Shown here in pieces: positions 33,645 through 40,589 of a DNA stretch of 40,589 nt. Under the pieces are notes generated by a model, which saw only the letters and a list, made by a program, of their open reading frames with translations, ran no database searches and was not told the DNA's origin. A program made the translations under genes and the position numbers. How positions within the stretch are numbered: position 1 is the stretch's first letter; each line of letters starts with the position of its first letter. This DNA is from Saprospiraceae bacterium. GTDB taxonomy: Bacteria; Bacteroidota; Bacteroidia; Chitinophagales; Saprospiraceae. The stretch covers positions 122,352-162,940 of the forward strand of contig JAHDGF010000004.1 in NCBI GenBank assembly GCA_020627785.1, in the 5' to 3' direction.

Positions 33645-34697
33645 ATGAATAGTAATTGGTGGAAAATTTTAGGAGTAGTAATTATGCTTTATGTGTTAAT
33701 TGCTGGCCTAGTTGTTCCTTTGAAGCCTGGGATTCTAAGCTGTTATCCTAACACAGTAAAACCAGGGTACGATGTTGAGTTTAATGTAGAAACTTATAAC
33801 ACCAATCTAGTCAAGGCTAAAGAGCAAAATGTTTTCTTGAAATTTAGTGATGATCAAATCATACCTGCAAAGTCCGGGAAGGTCATTAGTAATACGGAAT
33901 TAAACATTGGCTTTGACATTCCATTGGATATAAAATCACCTACTAAGATAGCAAGTGCGACCTTGATCATCGACAATGAATTGGATGGTCCCTCCATTCT
34001 ACCACAGGCAGTTTTTGTGAAAGATTATTCCAATGAATACAATGAAGATCATTGGGTGGGTGACATAAGGTCTAAACTTCATGTTAAGGATAACTTTGCT
34101 TTTCCATTCAGATCCATACTTTACGAAACCGTAAGAAATACTTTTTTCCATGTTGCTATATGGATGGCAATGTTTGTTCTTTTAATTCTGTCTGTTTACA
34201 ATTCTATCAGATATTTAATGACCAAAGAAACAAGTTTTGACCATTGGTCTAATGGCCTAACTTCAACGGCCATTGTATTTGGATTGACTGGGATAGCTAC
34301 TGGATCTTTATGGGCTAAATATACTTGGGGAACTTATTGGACAACAGATATTAAATTGAACATGTCAGCCATTACCTTGCTTTTGTATTTGGCATATTGG
34401 ATTTTAAGAGCTTCAATTGAGGACATTGATTCGCGAGCAAGGTTGGCCTCTCTTTATAATATTTTTGCATTTTTTGCTTTGATTCCTTTGTTGATCATTC
34501 TACCGAGATTAACCGATAGTTTGCATCCGGGCAATGGTGGAAATCCAGCTTTGGGAGGAGAAGATTTAGACAACACTTTACGGATGGTTTTCTATCCAGC
34601 AATTATAGCATTGACCTTATTGGGTTTATGGATTAGCCAATTGTACTATCGATATCTTAGATTAGAATATTTAATGATTGAAAAGGACAATTCGTGA
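33645..34697 (+). CDS. ccmC: CcmC/CcsA-type heme-handling protein
   Basis: A 350-residue membrane protein with the tryptophan-rich heme motif WAKYTWGTYWTTDIKLN (about residues 224-240), the WWD-type loop of CcmC that presents heme to CcmE. It is longer than the usual CcmC of about 240 residues. The extra length is a periplasmic domain of about 100 residues (about 35-140, ILSCYPNTVKPGYDVEFNVE...) inserted after the first transmembrane helix. This form is common in Bacteroidota, often labelled CcsA. Conserved helices follow. The start is the ATG at 33645. Confidence 0.88.
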   Translation: MNSNWWKILGVVIMLYVLIAGLVVPLKPGILSCYPNTVKPGYDVEFNVETYNTNLVKAKEQNVFLKFSDDQIIPAKSGKVISNTELNIGFDIPLDIKSPTKIASATLIIDNELDGPSILPQAVFVKDYSNEYNEDHWVGDIRSKLHVKDNFAFPFRSILYETVRNTFFHVAIWMAMFVLLILSVYNSIRYLMTKETSFDHWSNGLTSTAIVFGLTGIATGSLWAKYTWGTYWTTDIKLNMSAITLLLYLAYWILRASIEDIDSRARLASLYNIFAFFALIPLLIILPRLTDSLHPGNGGNPALGGEDLDNTLRMVFYPAIIALTLLGLWISQLYYRYLRLEYLMIEKDNS

Positions 34698-34704
34698 AAA
34701 TAAA

Positions 34705-34735
34705 TTGTTGTGTTTTTTTATTTAAATTACATTTG
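34705..34735 (+). promoter_or_regulatory. Internal promoter for ccmD-gdh
   Basis: TTG (34705-34707), 20 bases, then TACATTTG (34728-34735, exact TAnnTTTG) lie 23 bases before the ccmD ATG. This would let ccmD and gdh be expressed apart from ccmB-ccmC. Confidence 0.6.
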
Positions 34736-34758
34736 CGAAAGCACGATCGCTAATACAT

Positions 34759-34971
34759 ATGTTATCTAAACTTAAAGTACAGTTACTAAGCTTAGTCCTA
34801 ATTTTCCCTCAGATTATTATGGCTCAAGGCGGGGAAGATTTCTTGCGGAGTACTGGTAAAATTTACGTAGTCGTTGCAGTGATCTGTATTCTATTCTTAT
34901 TTATTGTTCTTTTCCTATTCAGGATACAACGAAAAATTTCACAACTCGAGAAAAAACTTAATAATGAGTAA
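34759..34971 (+). CDS. ccmD: CcmD-like small membrane protein
   Basis: A 70-residue protein with a signal-like N-terminal hydrophobic stretch (about residues 8-22) and one transmembrane helix (about 34-54), followed by a basic and coiled tail, FRIQRKISQLEKKLNNE. Size, topology and position after ccmC fit CcmD, the small protein that in E. coli helps release holo-CcmE. Sequence alone is weak for so small a protein; the call relies on context. Its stop overlaps the start of the dehydrogenase gene by 8 bases, implying translational coupling. Confidence 0.7.
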   Translation: MLSKLKVQLLSLVLIFPQIIMAQGGEDFLRSTGKIYVVVAVICILFLFIVLFLFRIQRKISQLEKKLNNE

Positions 34972-36382
34972 TAAACAAGCGAGCTTTTATCAGAGTGTTC
35001 AGACAAATTTTGAGAAAGCAGCATCTAAAACCAAATTGCCAAAAGGGTTAATTGCCCAGATTGGTGCGTGTAATTCTGTGTATCAAATGCGATTTCCGAT
35101 TAAAACTCCAAAGGGGTATGAGGTAATCGAAGCTTACAGAGTTCAGCATTCTCACCACAGACTTCCGACGAAAGGTGGTATCCGATTTAGCCATTTAGTG
35201 AACCAGGAAGAGGTCATGGCCTTGGCTTCATTGATGACTTTCAAGTGTGCCATAGTTAATGTACCATTTGGAGGAGCAAAGGGTGGTGTGAAAATCAGTA
35301 GCCGAGCATACAGCCCAGAAATGCTTGAAAAAATTACAAGAAGGTACACGGTTGAATTGGTGCGAAAAAACTTTATTGGACCAGGTACAGATGTTCCAGC
35401 TCCCGATTACGGAACAGGTAGTAGAGAAATGGCTTGGATCTTAGATACTTACTCTCAGTTAAGAAATGGGGAGCTTGACGCGGCTGCTTGTGTCACAGGA
35501 AAACCAACAGCACAGAATGGAATCCAAGGAAGAACTGAAGCAACAGGGAGAGGTGTTTATTATTCATTAAGAGAACTATTGAATGATGCAGATGAGATGA
35601 AGAAAATAGGACTTGAAACAGGTACTGCTGGTAAAACGGTAGTTATCCAAGGCCTAGGAAATGTAGGGTCATACACAGGTATGATATGTAGAGATGAAGG
35701 TGATATGAAGGTTATTGCAATTTCTGAAATTGAAGGAACAATTCATGACCCTAAAGGAATTGATGTTGCGAAGCTTATAAAGTACAGAAAGCAAAAAGGA
35801 ACCATCATCGGATTTCCTGGAACGAAGAAATTGAAGGAAAGAAATGATTGGGTCGGGATAGAGTGCGACGTTTTGATTCCTGCGGCACTTGAAAGTCAGA
35901 TTCGAAAAGACAATGCAAAGAAAGTAAATACTAAAATTATTGTTGAGGCAGCTAATGGTCCTGTTACCGCAGCTGCAGAAGCCATCCTTCTTAAGAAAGG
36001 TGTCATTATCTTACCAGATATGTTTGCCAATGCAGGTGGAGTTACTGTTTCATACTTTGAGTGGTTAAAAAATCTTTCACACATCAGATTCGGTCGAATG
36101 GAGAAAAGATTTGATGAAAGATCTTATACCAACTTAGTGAATACCGTAGAAAAGATGACCGGTAAGACCATCAGTCAAAAAGAAAAGTCAGTATTAACCA
36201 AAGGTGCTGATGAGATTGATTTGGTTAGATCAGGTCTTGAAGAAACAATGATTGACGCTTACCATGAAATAAGAAACGTACTCAGACGTAAAAGAAATGT
36301 GGATGATTGGAGAACGGCAGCATTCCTAGTTTCACTAGAGAAAGTGGCCAGTGATTACATGACAATGGGTATTTTTCCTTAG
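34964..36382 (+). CDS. gdhA: Glutamate/leucine/phenylalanine/valine dehydrogenase family enzyme
   Basis: A 472-residue dehydrogenase that oxidatively deaminates an amino acid, most likely glutamate, to 2-oxoglutarate and ammonia. Signature blocks are LPTKGGIRFS (Lys70), MTFKCAIVNVPFGGAKGGV (Lys94, catalytic Lys106), GPGTDVPAPDYGTG and the Rossmann motif IQGLGNVGSYTG. The length is somewhat above the usual 410-450 residues, with extra C-terminal sequence. The start at 34964 (MSNKQASFYQ) is chosen because the upstream in-frame extension (to 34904) lies wholly inside ccmD. Cofactor preference cannot be told by eye. It is followed by a strong terminator. Confidence 0.9.
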   Translation: MSNKQASFYQSVQTNFEKAASKTKLPKGLIAQIGACNSVYQMRFPIKTPKGYEVIEAYRVQHSHHRLPTKGGIRFSHLVNQEEVMALASLMTFKCAIVNVPFGGAKGGVKISSRAYSPEMLEKITRRYTVELVRKNFIGPGTDVPAPDYGTGSREMAWILDTYSQLRNGELDAAACVTGKPTAQNGIQGRTEATGRGVYYSLRELLNDADEMKKIGLETGTAGKTVVIQGLGNVGSYTGMICRDEGDMKVIAISEIEGTIHDPKGIDVAKLIKYRKQKGTIIGFPGTKKLKERNDWVGIECDVLIPAALESQIRKDNAKKVNTKIIVEAANGPVTAAAEAILLKKGVIILPDMFANAGGVTVSYFEWLKNLSHIRFGRMEKRFDERSYTNLVNTVEKMTGKTISQKEKSVLTKGADEIDLVRSGLEETMIDAYHEIRNVLRRKRNVDDWRTAAFLVSLEKVASDYMTMGIFP

Positions 36383-36403
36383 TGGAAAGCACATAAAAAC
36401 AAT

Positions 36404-36440
36404 AAAAAGGACAAATTTTTTCAATTTGTCCTTTTTTTAT
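36404..36440 (+). terminator. Terminator after gdh
   Basis: AAAGGACAAATT (36406-36417) pairs with AATTTGTCCTTT (36423-36434) around a 5-base loop and is followed by a T-run. It is a strong intrinsic terminator 24 bases after the stop. Confidence 0.88.
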
Positions 36441-36544
36441 GCAACGTTTTAATGTTCTCTAGAGTAATAGAGGTACATGCGAGTAGATATTGAGGCTGGA
36501 GCTTTCGGGTTCTGGCCTCAATTGTTTTAAATACTCAATATTGC

Positions 36545-36587
36545 ACAAAAAAAGTGGGTGCAATCTTCGTTAAAAGACTACACCCCT
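36545..36587 (-). terminator. Terminator after the cohesin-like T9SS gene
   Basis: On the minus strand an imperfect stem (GGGTG at 36556-36560 with CACCC at 36581-36585, inner TCTT with AAGA) is followed by a run of seven T. It lies about 25 bases beyond the stop at 36613. Confidence 0.6.
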
Positions 36588-36612
36588 ATGTGAACATAAT
36601 TCTATGTTTAAC

Positions 36613-37386
36613 CTACTGCTTGATAAAACTCTTTATCAAGACGTTTTTAGAACTTTCACTTTTTATATGAAGATGATATATCCCACTTGTTAAGTTTTCA
36701 ATATTGATTTTTACCTCAACATCGCCGTTAATAATTTCCTCCCTGGCAACATCTCCTGCGGCATTCATAATGGTTAATGATCTTTTTTCCGCTTTCGCAA
36801 ATTCAAGATTAATCTCTTTCAATGCAGGGTTAGGGTAAAGCTCAATTGATTCTAATTCTGATAGATTTTCATTACTAGTAGAAGTAAAGTTTAAAACATT
36901 ACAACTTTCCCCATTTATGATGGGGTCTATTTCTTCAAAGGCTCCATTAATCACCTCTATGGCAAACCATTGATCGGCCACAATTCCAAATTCTCCAAGG
37001 TCGTTTAAATCTGTCGGTTCCAAGATGGCGGTAAAAAGTACCGATCCATTGTCCACACTTGCAGTTAATCCCGCAGGGTCAAACCAAACCGTTCTTATAA
37101 GAGAGAGGTTATCAGGTACATTATCCATCTCTGGGCTAAAGCTTGTGGCACCGAAACCTTCTAGGTTTACGTTCTGATTAGCAATCTCCACTAGACTATG
37201 CTTATCTAATTCCCACGCCACCGCAAATTGGAATGAGGCTATTTCTGTGAAATTATTAGCAATCACATCCAAGTGCACTTGATCTCCTTCAATCCTAGGC
37301 ATCGCACATAACTCTAGCTCTGACTGAGCAAAACTTCCGAATTGAGAGGTGGCAAAAATTATAAAGAAAAGTAAATGTTTTTTCAT
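36613..37386 (-). CDS. Secreted protein with cohesin-like domain and T9SS type A sorting domain
   Basis: A 257-residue secreted protein. Signal peptide about residues 1-20. Residues about 22-150 look like a cohesin-type beta-sandwich (VHLDVIANNFTEIASFQFAVAWE, then FDPAGLTASVDNGSVLFTAILEP). The C-terminal 75 residues form a type A T9SS sorting domain: IELYPNPALKEINLEF, then a GDV segment and SGIYHLHIKSESSKNVLIKSFIKQ. It should be exported by the Sec system and then by the type IX system, and attached to the surface or released. The cohesin-like fold may mediate protein contacts, but no dockerin is visible nearby. The intergenic stretch after it is anomalous. Confidence 0.85.
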   Translation of the reverse strand: MKKHLLFFIIFATSQFGSFAQSELELCAMPRIEGDQVHLDVIANNFTEIASFQFAVAWELDKHSLVEIANQNVNLEGFGATSFSPEMDNVPDNLSLIRTVWFDPAGLTASVDNGSVLFTAILEPTDLNDLGEFGIVADQWFAIEVINGAFEEIDPIINGESCNVLNFTSTSNENLSELESIELYPNPALKEINLEFAKAEKRSLTIMNAAGDVAREEIINGDVEVKINIENLTSGIYHLHIKSESSKNVLIKSFIKQ

Positions 37387-37861
37387 CCGTAGTATCTATT
37401 GTTTGTTTAAATGGTAATGATGCAAAGTAGTTGTATCGTCTCCAATAATTATTGATTTAACGATAGCTTTAACGTTTTTGGGATATTAATTTATGGATGT
37501 CAATCTAAATTGAAATACCTAAATGAATTAAAATTTAAAGTAAATAGCATTCCGATTTAAGAAAAAATGAAATTCAATTTATGTTGTAAGTATCTTCAAT
37601 GTACTATGTCAGGCTGCGGTCATTTTCAGTTCAGCGCTGCTGATACAGAAAAGGAAAGTAGCAGCTGAGTGAGGAAGTTGACTGAGGTCAAAACTATGAC
37701 AAAAGGCAGAGCCTGGTTCTGCGAGGCAGAATTGGCATATGTTTTTGTAGGAAGGAATCCTGACGAACACCGCTTAACCAATTTCTTCTAATTCGGAAGT
37801 GAATTGAAGGATTGACTCTTTAAACTACACGAATCATTAGTGGTTTTTTTGCTCCAAAAAA
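37387..37861. other. Long intergenic region with a GC-richer insert-like block
   Basis: A 475-base gap between two minus-strand T9SS genes. The outer parts are AT-rich and unremarkable. The central block, about 37606-37795, is visibly richer in G and C and holds several short hairpins and a plus-strand frame described separately. No exact promoter match for the 36613-37386 gene was found, only a shortened TACTTTG about 35 bases upstream. Confidence 0.5.
37606..37791 (+). other. Anomalous block: broken reading frame or structured RNA
   Basis: From the ATG at 37606 a frame runs to TAA at 37789-37791 with a single in-frame TGA at 37666-37668 directly followed by GTG. Without the TGA it would encode 61 residues, beginning MSGCGHFQFSAADTEKESSS. 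I recognise no family. The minus strand is also largely open. Hairpins include TTCTGC-GAG-GCAGAA and GCTGCT with AGCAGC. Composition differs from the flanks, which suggests transfer or a non-coding RNA. It is not called as a gene. Confidence 0.25.
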
Positions 37862-39388
37862 TTAATTGATGACCATAACCTTACTTGTCCAGATCCTTCG
37901 CTCTTTATTATGGGCAGGGATAAATTCAACATTATAAATTCCTGGATTTACGTTTGGGAGATCAACAGAGACTTCGTCCTTGTTCCCAAATACTTCTTTA
38001 GAAAAAATGATTCTACCTTCCATATCTACAAGCAATAGTTTCCCATGCTGATTTTCTGGAACTTTAGCTATGAAAAAGTCTGAGGCTGGATTCGGATAAA
38101 TTTCTAAATCTCTTCTCCAAAAAACAGCTTCTCCAAATATCGAGGTGATGGTAGGATCACACTTTTCTTTCTCGTCCACTCTGAATCTAGGGAAGTTGGG
38201 AAGATTGCCCAGGGAGGAGGTGTAGGGTAATTGAATACCCCTCTGTACAAAATCGCATGCTTCTCCTTTTTCATTTGGATTATTTATTACGTGATAGGTA
38301 TTTGTGCTACTTCCACTTGTCATATAAATTCTGCAATCAGGAGCAAGAGCCATTAAGAGAAAAGTAGTAGAAAAAGGGTCTTGTGTTCCATCCCATACAT
38401 CTATTAACTCCGTGCCATCTTCTAGGTTTTCTTTATAAGTATCTACCTGCCATAAGGAGTCACGCACGCTGACATATAAATATTGACTATTAGGAGAAAA
38501 TTCCACGGAAGAAAGTGGATATGCGTTTGGTGTATTGGTTTTCAAAGTCAATCTTCTGACATCTGATAATAATCCGGAGGATCTATCGAAGTTATACAAC
38601 CAAAGGTTATCATCTTTATTGAAATAGGCAAATTGTTTTCCATCAGGGGAAAATATTGATGTACCTGACGCAGAGGCATTCCAATGAAATGGGATATCAG
38701 TATATTGAATAAATTGTTCACTAAAACCAATTTCATCTAAAAGAATTGTAAAGAAGCCGTGTATTCCTTTGGTAGGTTGTAAAATCCACCAGTCTTTTCC
38801 ATTAGAATGGTTTATTGCTGTAAGATACCTATACATAAATTGTAAGCTATCTGCTATTTTAACGTTACTAATTCTCACATCTCCCAATCCATTATTTAAA
38901 GACATGTCAACAATTGAGTATCTAAGCTCCCGAAATCGTTCAGAAATACTATCGACTTCAACCACTGGCTTATGGAATATATAATATTGTTCACCTTTTC
39001 CAGGATCAGGTAAAATTATAATATCCTGCTTACCCAAATAACCACCAATACAATTATCCCCAAGCATCTCAAAATAATCTCCAGAATTTAAATCTCTACC
39101 ATTAGGCATAAATTCGTGATTTGCATCAACTACATCACAACCATTGGAATAAAACAATAAATTTCCTTCTTCATCTGAAATGGATGCATTTAACCCTGAT
39201 ATCCGTATCGGGATAATAGTTTGATAATCAATTAGTGTATCGCTATTATTAAAATTAAAACCATAGCCCTCAAATCCTTTTGCTGGAAGAGCTTGGGCAG
39301 CGAATAGCCAATTATAATCTCTTTTGTTTTGTGAAAAACAATCAAGTTGGAAAACTAATAGCACTATGACTAAAATGAAATACCTCAA
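37862..39388 (-). CDS. T9SS cargo protein with PD40-like repeats (copy 1)
   Basis: A 508-residue secreted protein with a signal peptide (about residues 1-19). An N-terminal region (NWLFAAQALPAKGFEGYGFNF, SDEEGNLLFYSNGCDVVD) and propeller-like strands such as TSIFSPDGKQFAYFNKDDNLWLYNFD and SSVEFSPNSQYLYVSVRDSLWQVD fit a large family of Saprospiria surface proteins. The C-terminal 80 residues are a type A sorting domain (LEIYPNPASDFFIAKV to the end). The start is uncertain: the codon is TTG (39388-39386), no ATG lies upstream before an in-frame stop, and the signal peptide begins right there. Function unknown. A paralogue lies directly upstream. Confidence 0.8.
   Translation of the reverse strand: MRYFILVIVLLVFQLDCFSQNKRDYNWLFAAQALPAKGFEGYGFNFNNSDTLIDYQTIIPIRISGLNASISDEEGNLLFYSNGCDVVDANHEFMPNGRDLNSGDYFEMLGDNCIGGYLGKQDIIILPDPGKGEQYYIFHKPVVEVDSISERFRELRYSIVDMSLNNGLGDVRISNVKIADSLQFMYRYLTAINHSNGKDWWILQPTKGIHGFFTILLDEIGFSEQFIQYTDIPFHWNASASGTSIFSPDGKQFAYFNKDDNLWLYNFDRSSGLLSDVRRLTLKTNTPNAYPLSSVEFSPNSQYLYVSVRDSLWQVDTYKENLEDGTELIDVWDGTQDPFSTTFLLMALAPDCRIYMTSGSSTNTYHVINNPNEKGEACDFVQRGIQLPYTSSLGNLPNFPRFRVDEKEKCDPTITSIFGEAVFWRRDLEIYPNPASDFFIAKVPENQHGKLLLVDMEGRIIFSKEVFGNKDEVSVDLPNVNPGIYNVEFIPAHNKERRIWTSKVMVIN
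38070..38464. repeat. 395-base identical tract, copy in the 508-residue gene
   Basis: These 395 bases are identical to 39880-40274, by base-by-base reading, at a fixed offset of 1810. Single mismatches border the tract on both sides (38069 and 38465) and divergence rises quickly beyond about 38515. The tract covers the end of the propeller and the start of the sorting domain. Confidence 0.9.
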
Positions 39389-39671
39389 TGTAAAACAATT
39401 TTCTTTAGATGAAATTCGTCATTTTCTAGGACAATTAACTCAAGATAGAAAATTGTTAAAGTGTTGGTAGTGTTTTATGATTTCAAAAATAATTAGATTC
39501 TGGGATGCAGTGGTTTTACTTTAGAATTTAAATAAAACCAAAGCGGCAGTTTTTGTCTGAACTTGAATTCTTGGGATTTTAGATTATTGAATGATTTACG
39601 AATGTAGAAGCAATCTTTTTAAATCATTTATAATTAATGTCTGGAGTTTCTCTAATACAAGTTGTCTTATT
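39389..39671. other. Intergenic region between the T9SS paralogues
   Basis: A 283-base AT-rich gap. I see no gene, no exact TAnnTTTG box and no strong terminator hairpin. A near match (TATCTTGA on the minus strand, about 39443-39450) is the only promoter-like hint for the downstream paralogue. Confidence 0.4.
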
Positions 39672-40589
39672 TCATTTTACCACAACTACCTTATTCGTCC
39701 AAATCCTCCGCCCTTTATTTTCAGTAGGAATAAATTCAACATTGTAAGTTCCAGAATTTAAGTTAGGAAGATCAACTCGGACTTCGTCCTTGTTCCCAAA
39801 TACTTCTTTAGAAAAAATGATTCTACCGTCCATATCTATAAGCAATAGTTTCCCATTCTGATTTTCTGGAATTTTAGCCATGAAAAAGTCTGAGGCTGGA
39901 TTCGGATAAATTTCTAAATCTCTTCTCCAAAAAACAGCTTCTCCAAATATCGAGGTGATGGTAGGATCACACTTTTCTTTCTCGTCCACTCTGAATCTAG
40001 GGAAGTTGGGAAGATTGCCCAGGGAGGAGGTGTAGGGTAATTGAATACCCCTCTGTACAAAATCGCATGCTTCTCCTTTTTCATTTGGATTATTTATTAC
40101 GTGATAGGTATTTGTGCTACTTCCACTTGTCATATAAATTCTGCAATCAGGAGCAAGAGCCATTAAGAGAAAAGTAGTAGAAAAAGGGTCTTGTGTTCCA
40201 TCCCATACATCTATTAACTCCGTGCCATCTTCTAGGTTTTCTTTATAAGTATCTACCTGCCATAAGGAGTCACGAACGCTGACATATAAATATTGACTAT
40301 TAGCAGAAAATTCCACGGAAGAAAGAAATCCCGCGTTTGGGGTATCTCTTTTTAAAGTGAGTCTTCTTACATCCGAGAGCAAACCTGTTGAGCGATCAAA
40401 GTCATATAGCCATAAATTATCATCCTTATTGAAATAGGCAAATTGTTTTCCATCAGGAGAAAATACTGATGTGCCTGATGCTGAAGCATTCCAATGAAAA
40501 GGTAAATCTGTATATTGAATGAATGACTTACTAAATCCATTTTCATCTATCAATAGAGTAAGAAATCCTTCTTTATTTTCTATTGCTTG
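39672..40589 (-). CDS. T9SS cargo protein with PD40-like repeats (copy 2), 5' end beyond window
   Basis: The frame stays open to the window edge, giving 305 visible residues; the N-terminal part lies outside. The sequence at the edge (QAIENKEGFLTLLIDENGFS) aligns with QPTKGIHGFFTILLDEIGFS of copy 1, so this is a full-length paralogue continuing upstream. A nominal TTG at 40553 is not the real start. The central part is identical or nearly so to copy 1, while both flanks differ more. It ends with the same type A sorting domain (LEIYPNPASDFFMAKI to the C-terminus). Function unknown. Confidence 0.85.
   Translation of the reverse strand, partial: QAIENKEGFLTLLIDENGFSKSFIQYTDLPFHWNASASGTSVFSPDGKQFAYFNKDDNLWLYDFDRSTGLLSDVRRLTLKRDTPNAGFLSSVEFSANSQYLYVSVRDSLWQVDTYKENLEDGTELIDVWDGTQDPFSTTFLLMALAPDCRIYMTSGSSTNTYHVINNPNEKGEACDFVQRGIQLPYTSSLGNLPNFPRFRVDEKEKCDPTITSIFGEAVFWRRDLEIYPNPASDFFMAKIPENQNGKLLLIDMDGRIIFSKEVFGNKDEVRVDLPNLNSGTYNVEFIPTENKGRRIWTNKVVVVK
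39880..40274. repeat. 395-base identical tract, copy in the partial paralogue
   Basis: Identical to 38070-38464. The flanking mismatches (39879 and 40275) mark the edges. Outside the tract the two genes differ at many positions, including synonymous ones, so the tract is younger than the duplication. Confidence 0.9.

Noticed and set aside
34904..34963. Longer Glu/Leu dehydrogenase starting at 34904
   Set aside because: The extension lies wholly inside ccmD; the ATG at 34964 gives the expected start.
37770..37791. Integron attC-like core (GCTTAAC)
   Set aside because: No matching inverted GTTRRRY partner at a suitable distance and no integrase; a 7-base match is expected by chance.
1..40589. 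Mobile element or genomic island
   Set aside because: No transposase, integrase, tRNA-flanked junction or phage gene was seen; gene content is mainly core metabolism and envelope.

Overview
The window looks like chromosomal DNA of a Bacteroidota bacterium, most likely of the Saprospiria/Saprospiraceae type. The pointers are low G+C, several T9SS type A sorting domains, the futalosine menaquinone enzyme MqnD, class Ia nrdB-nrdA in Bacteroidota form, a CcmB/CcmC/CcmD module followed by a Glu/Leu dehydrogenase, and repeated matches to the Bacteroidota promoter -7 box TAnnTTTG a short distance upstream of start codons. The species assignment is inference. Nearly all of the window is core or envelope gene content. 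I see no phage, transposase, CRISPR array, tRNA or rRNA.

Layout. 1-5640: the 3' end of a PgpH-type HD hydrolase, a DUF6580 membrane protein, a GNAT acetyltransferase, then a gapless envelope operon (CPBP protease, DUF4340, S1/P1-nuclease or phospholipase C-like protein, DUF368/PopT-like carrier). 5802-9069: a TPR + PD40 propeller + twin-SPOR protein resembling the T9SS subunit PorE, and a CorA channel. 9070-12815: a DnaA-box-like pair upstream of nrdB-nrdA. 13043-15658: lpdA and a WG-repeat lipoprotein on the minus strand. 15784-17883: coaD-pruA. 17888-23182: a minus-strand operon of a 1014-residue TPR protein, a beta-barrel protein and a rhomboid protease. 23251-26123: rocD, a small HTH protein and ald, with a hairpin-rich 409-base gap before ald. 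26533-32829: mqnD, a pseudouridine synthase, the SRP RNA gene with a canonical promoter, an Fsa-type aldolase, a nucleoside phosphorylase, an ArsC-like protein, a lipoprotein, a LuxE-like acyl-protein synthetase and a cell-wall amidase, all packed very tightly. 32981-36382: ccmB-ccmC-ccmD-gdh. 36613-40589: three T9SS cargo proteins, two of them tandem paralogues sharing a 395-base identical tract.

How the genes work together. RocD makes glutamate semialdehyde/P5C, PruA oxidises it to glutamate, Gdh deaminates glutamate to 2-oxoglutarate, and Ald deaminates alanine to pyruvate. Together with LpdA this suggests amino-acid catabolism feeding the TCA cycle. MqnD and the Ccm module belong to the menaquinone/cytochrome c respiratory chain. 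The other large theme is envelope biology: PopT-like lipid carrier recycling, an amidase, SPOR and TPR proteins, a beta-barrel and secreted T9SS cargo. The most unusual items are the PorE-like protein that carries SPOR domains where PorE has an OmpA domain, the uncharacterised TPR/beta-barrel/rhomboid operon, the duplicated hairpin element before ald, and the gene-conversion-like tract in the T9SS paralogues.
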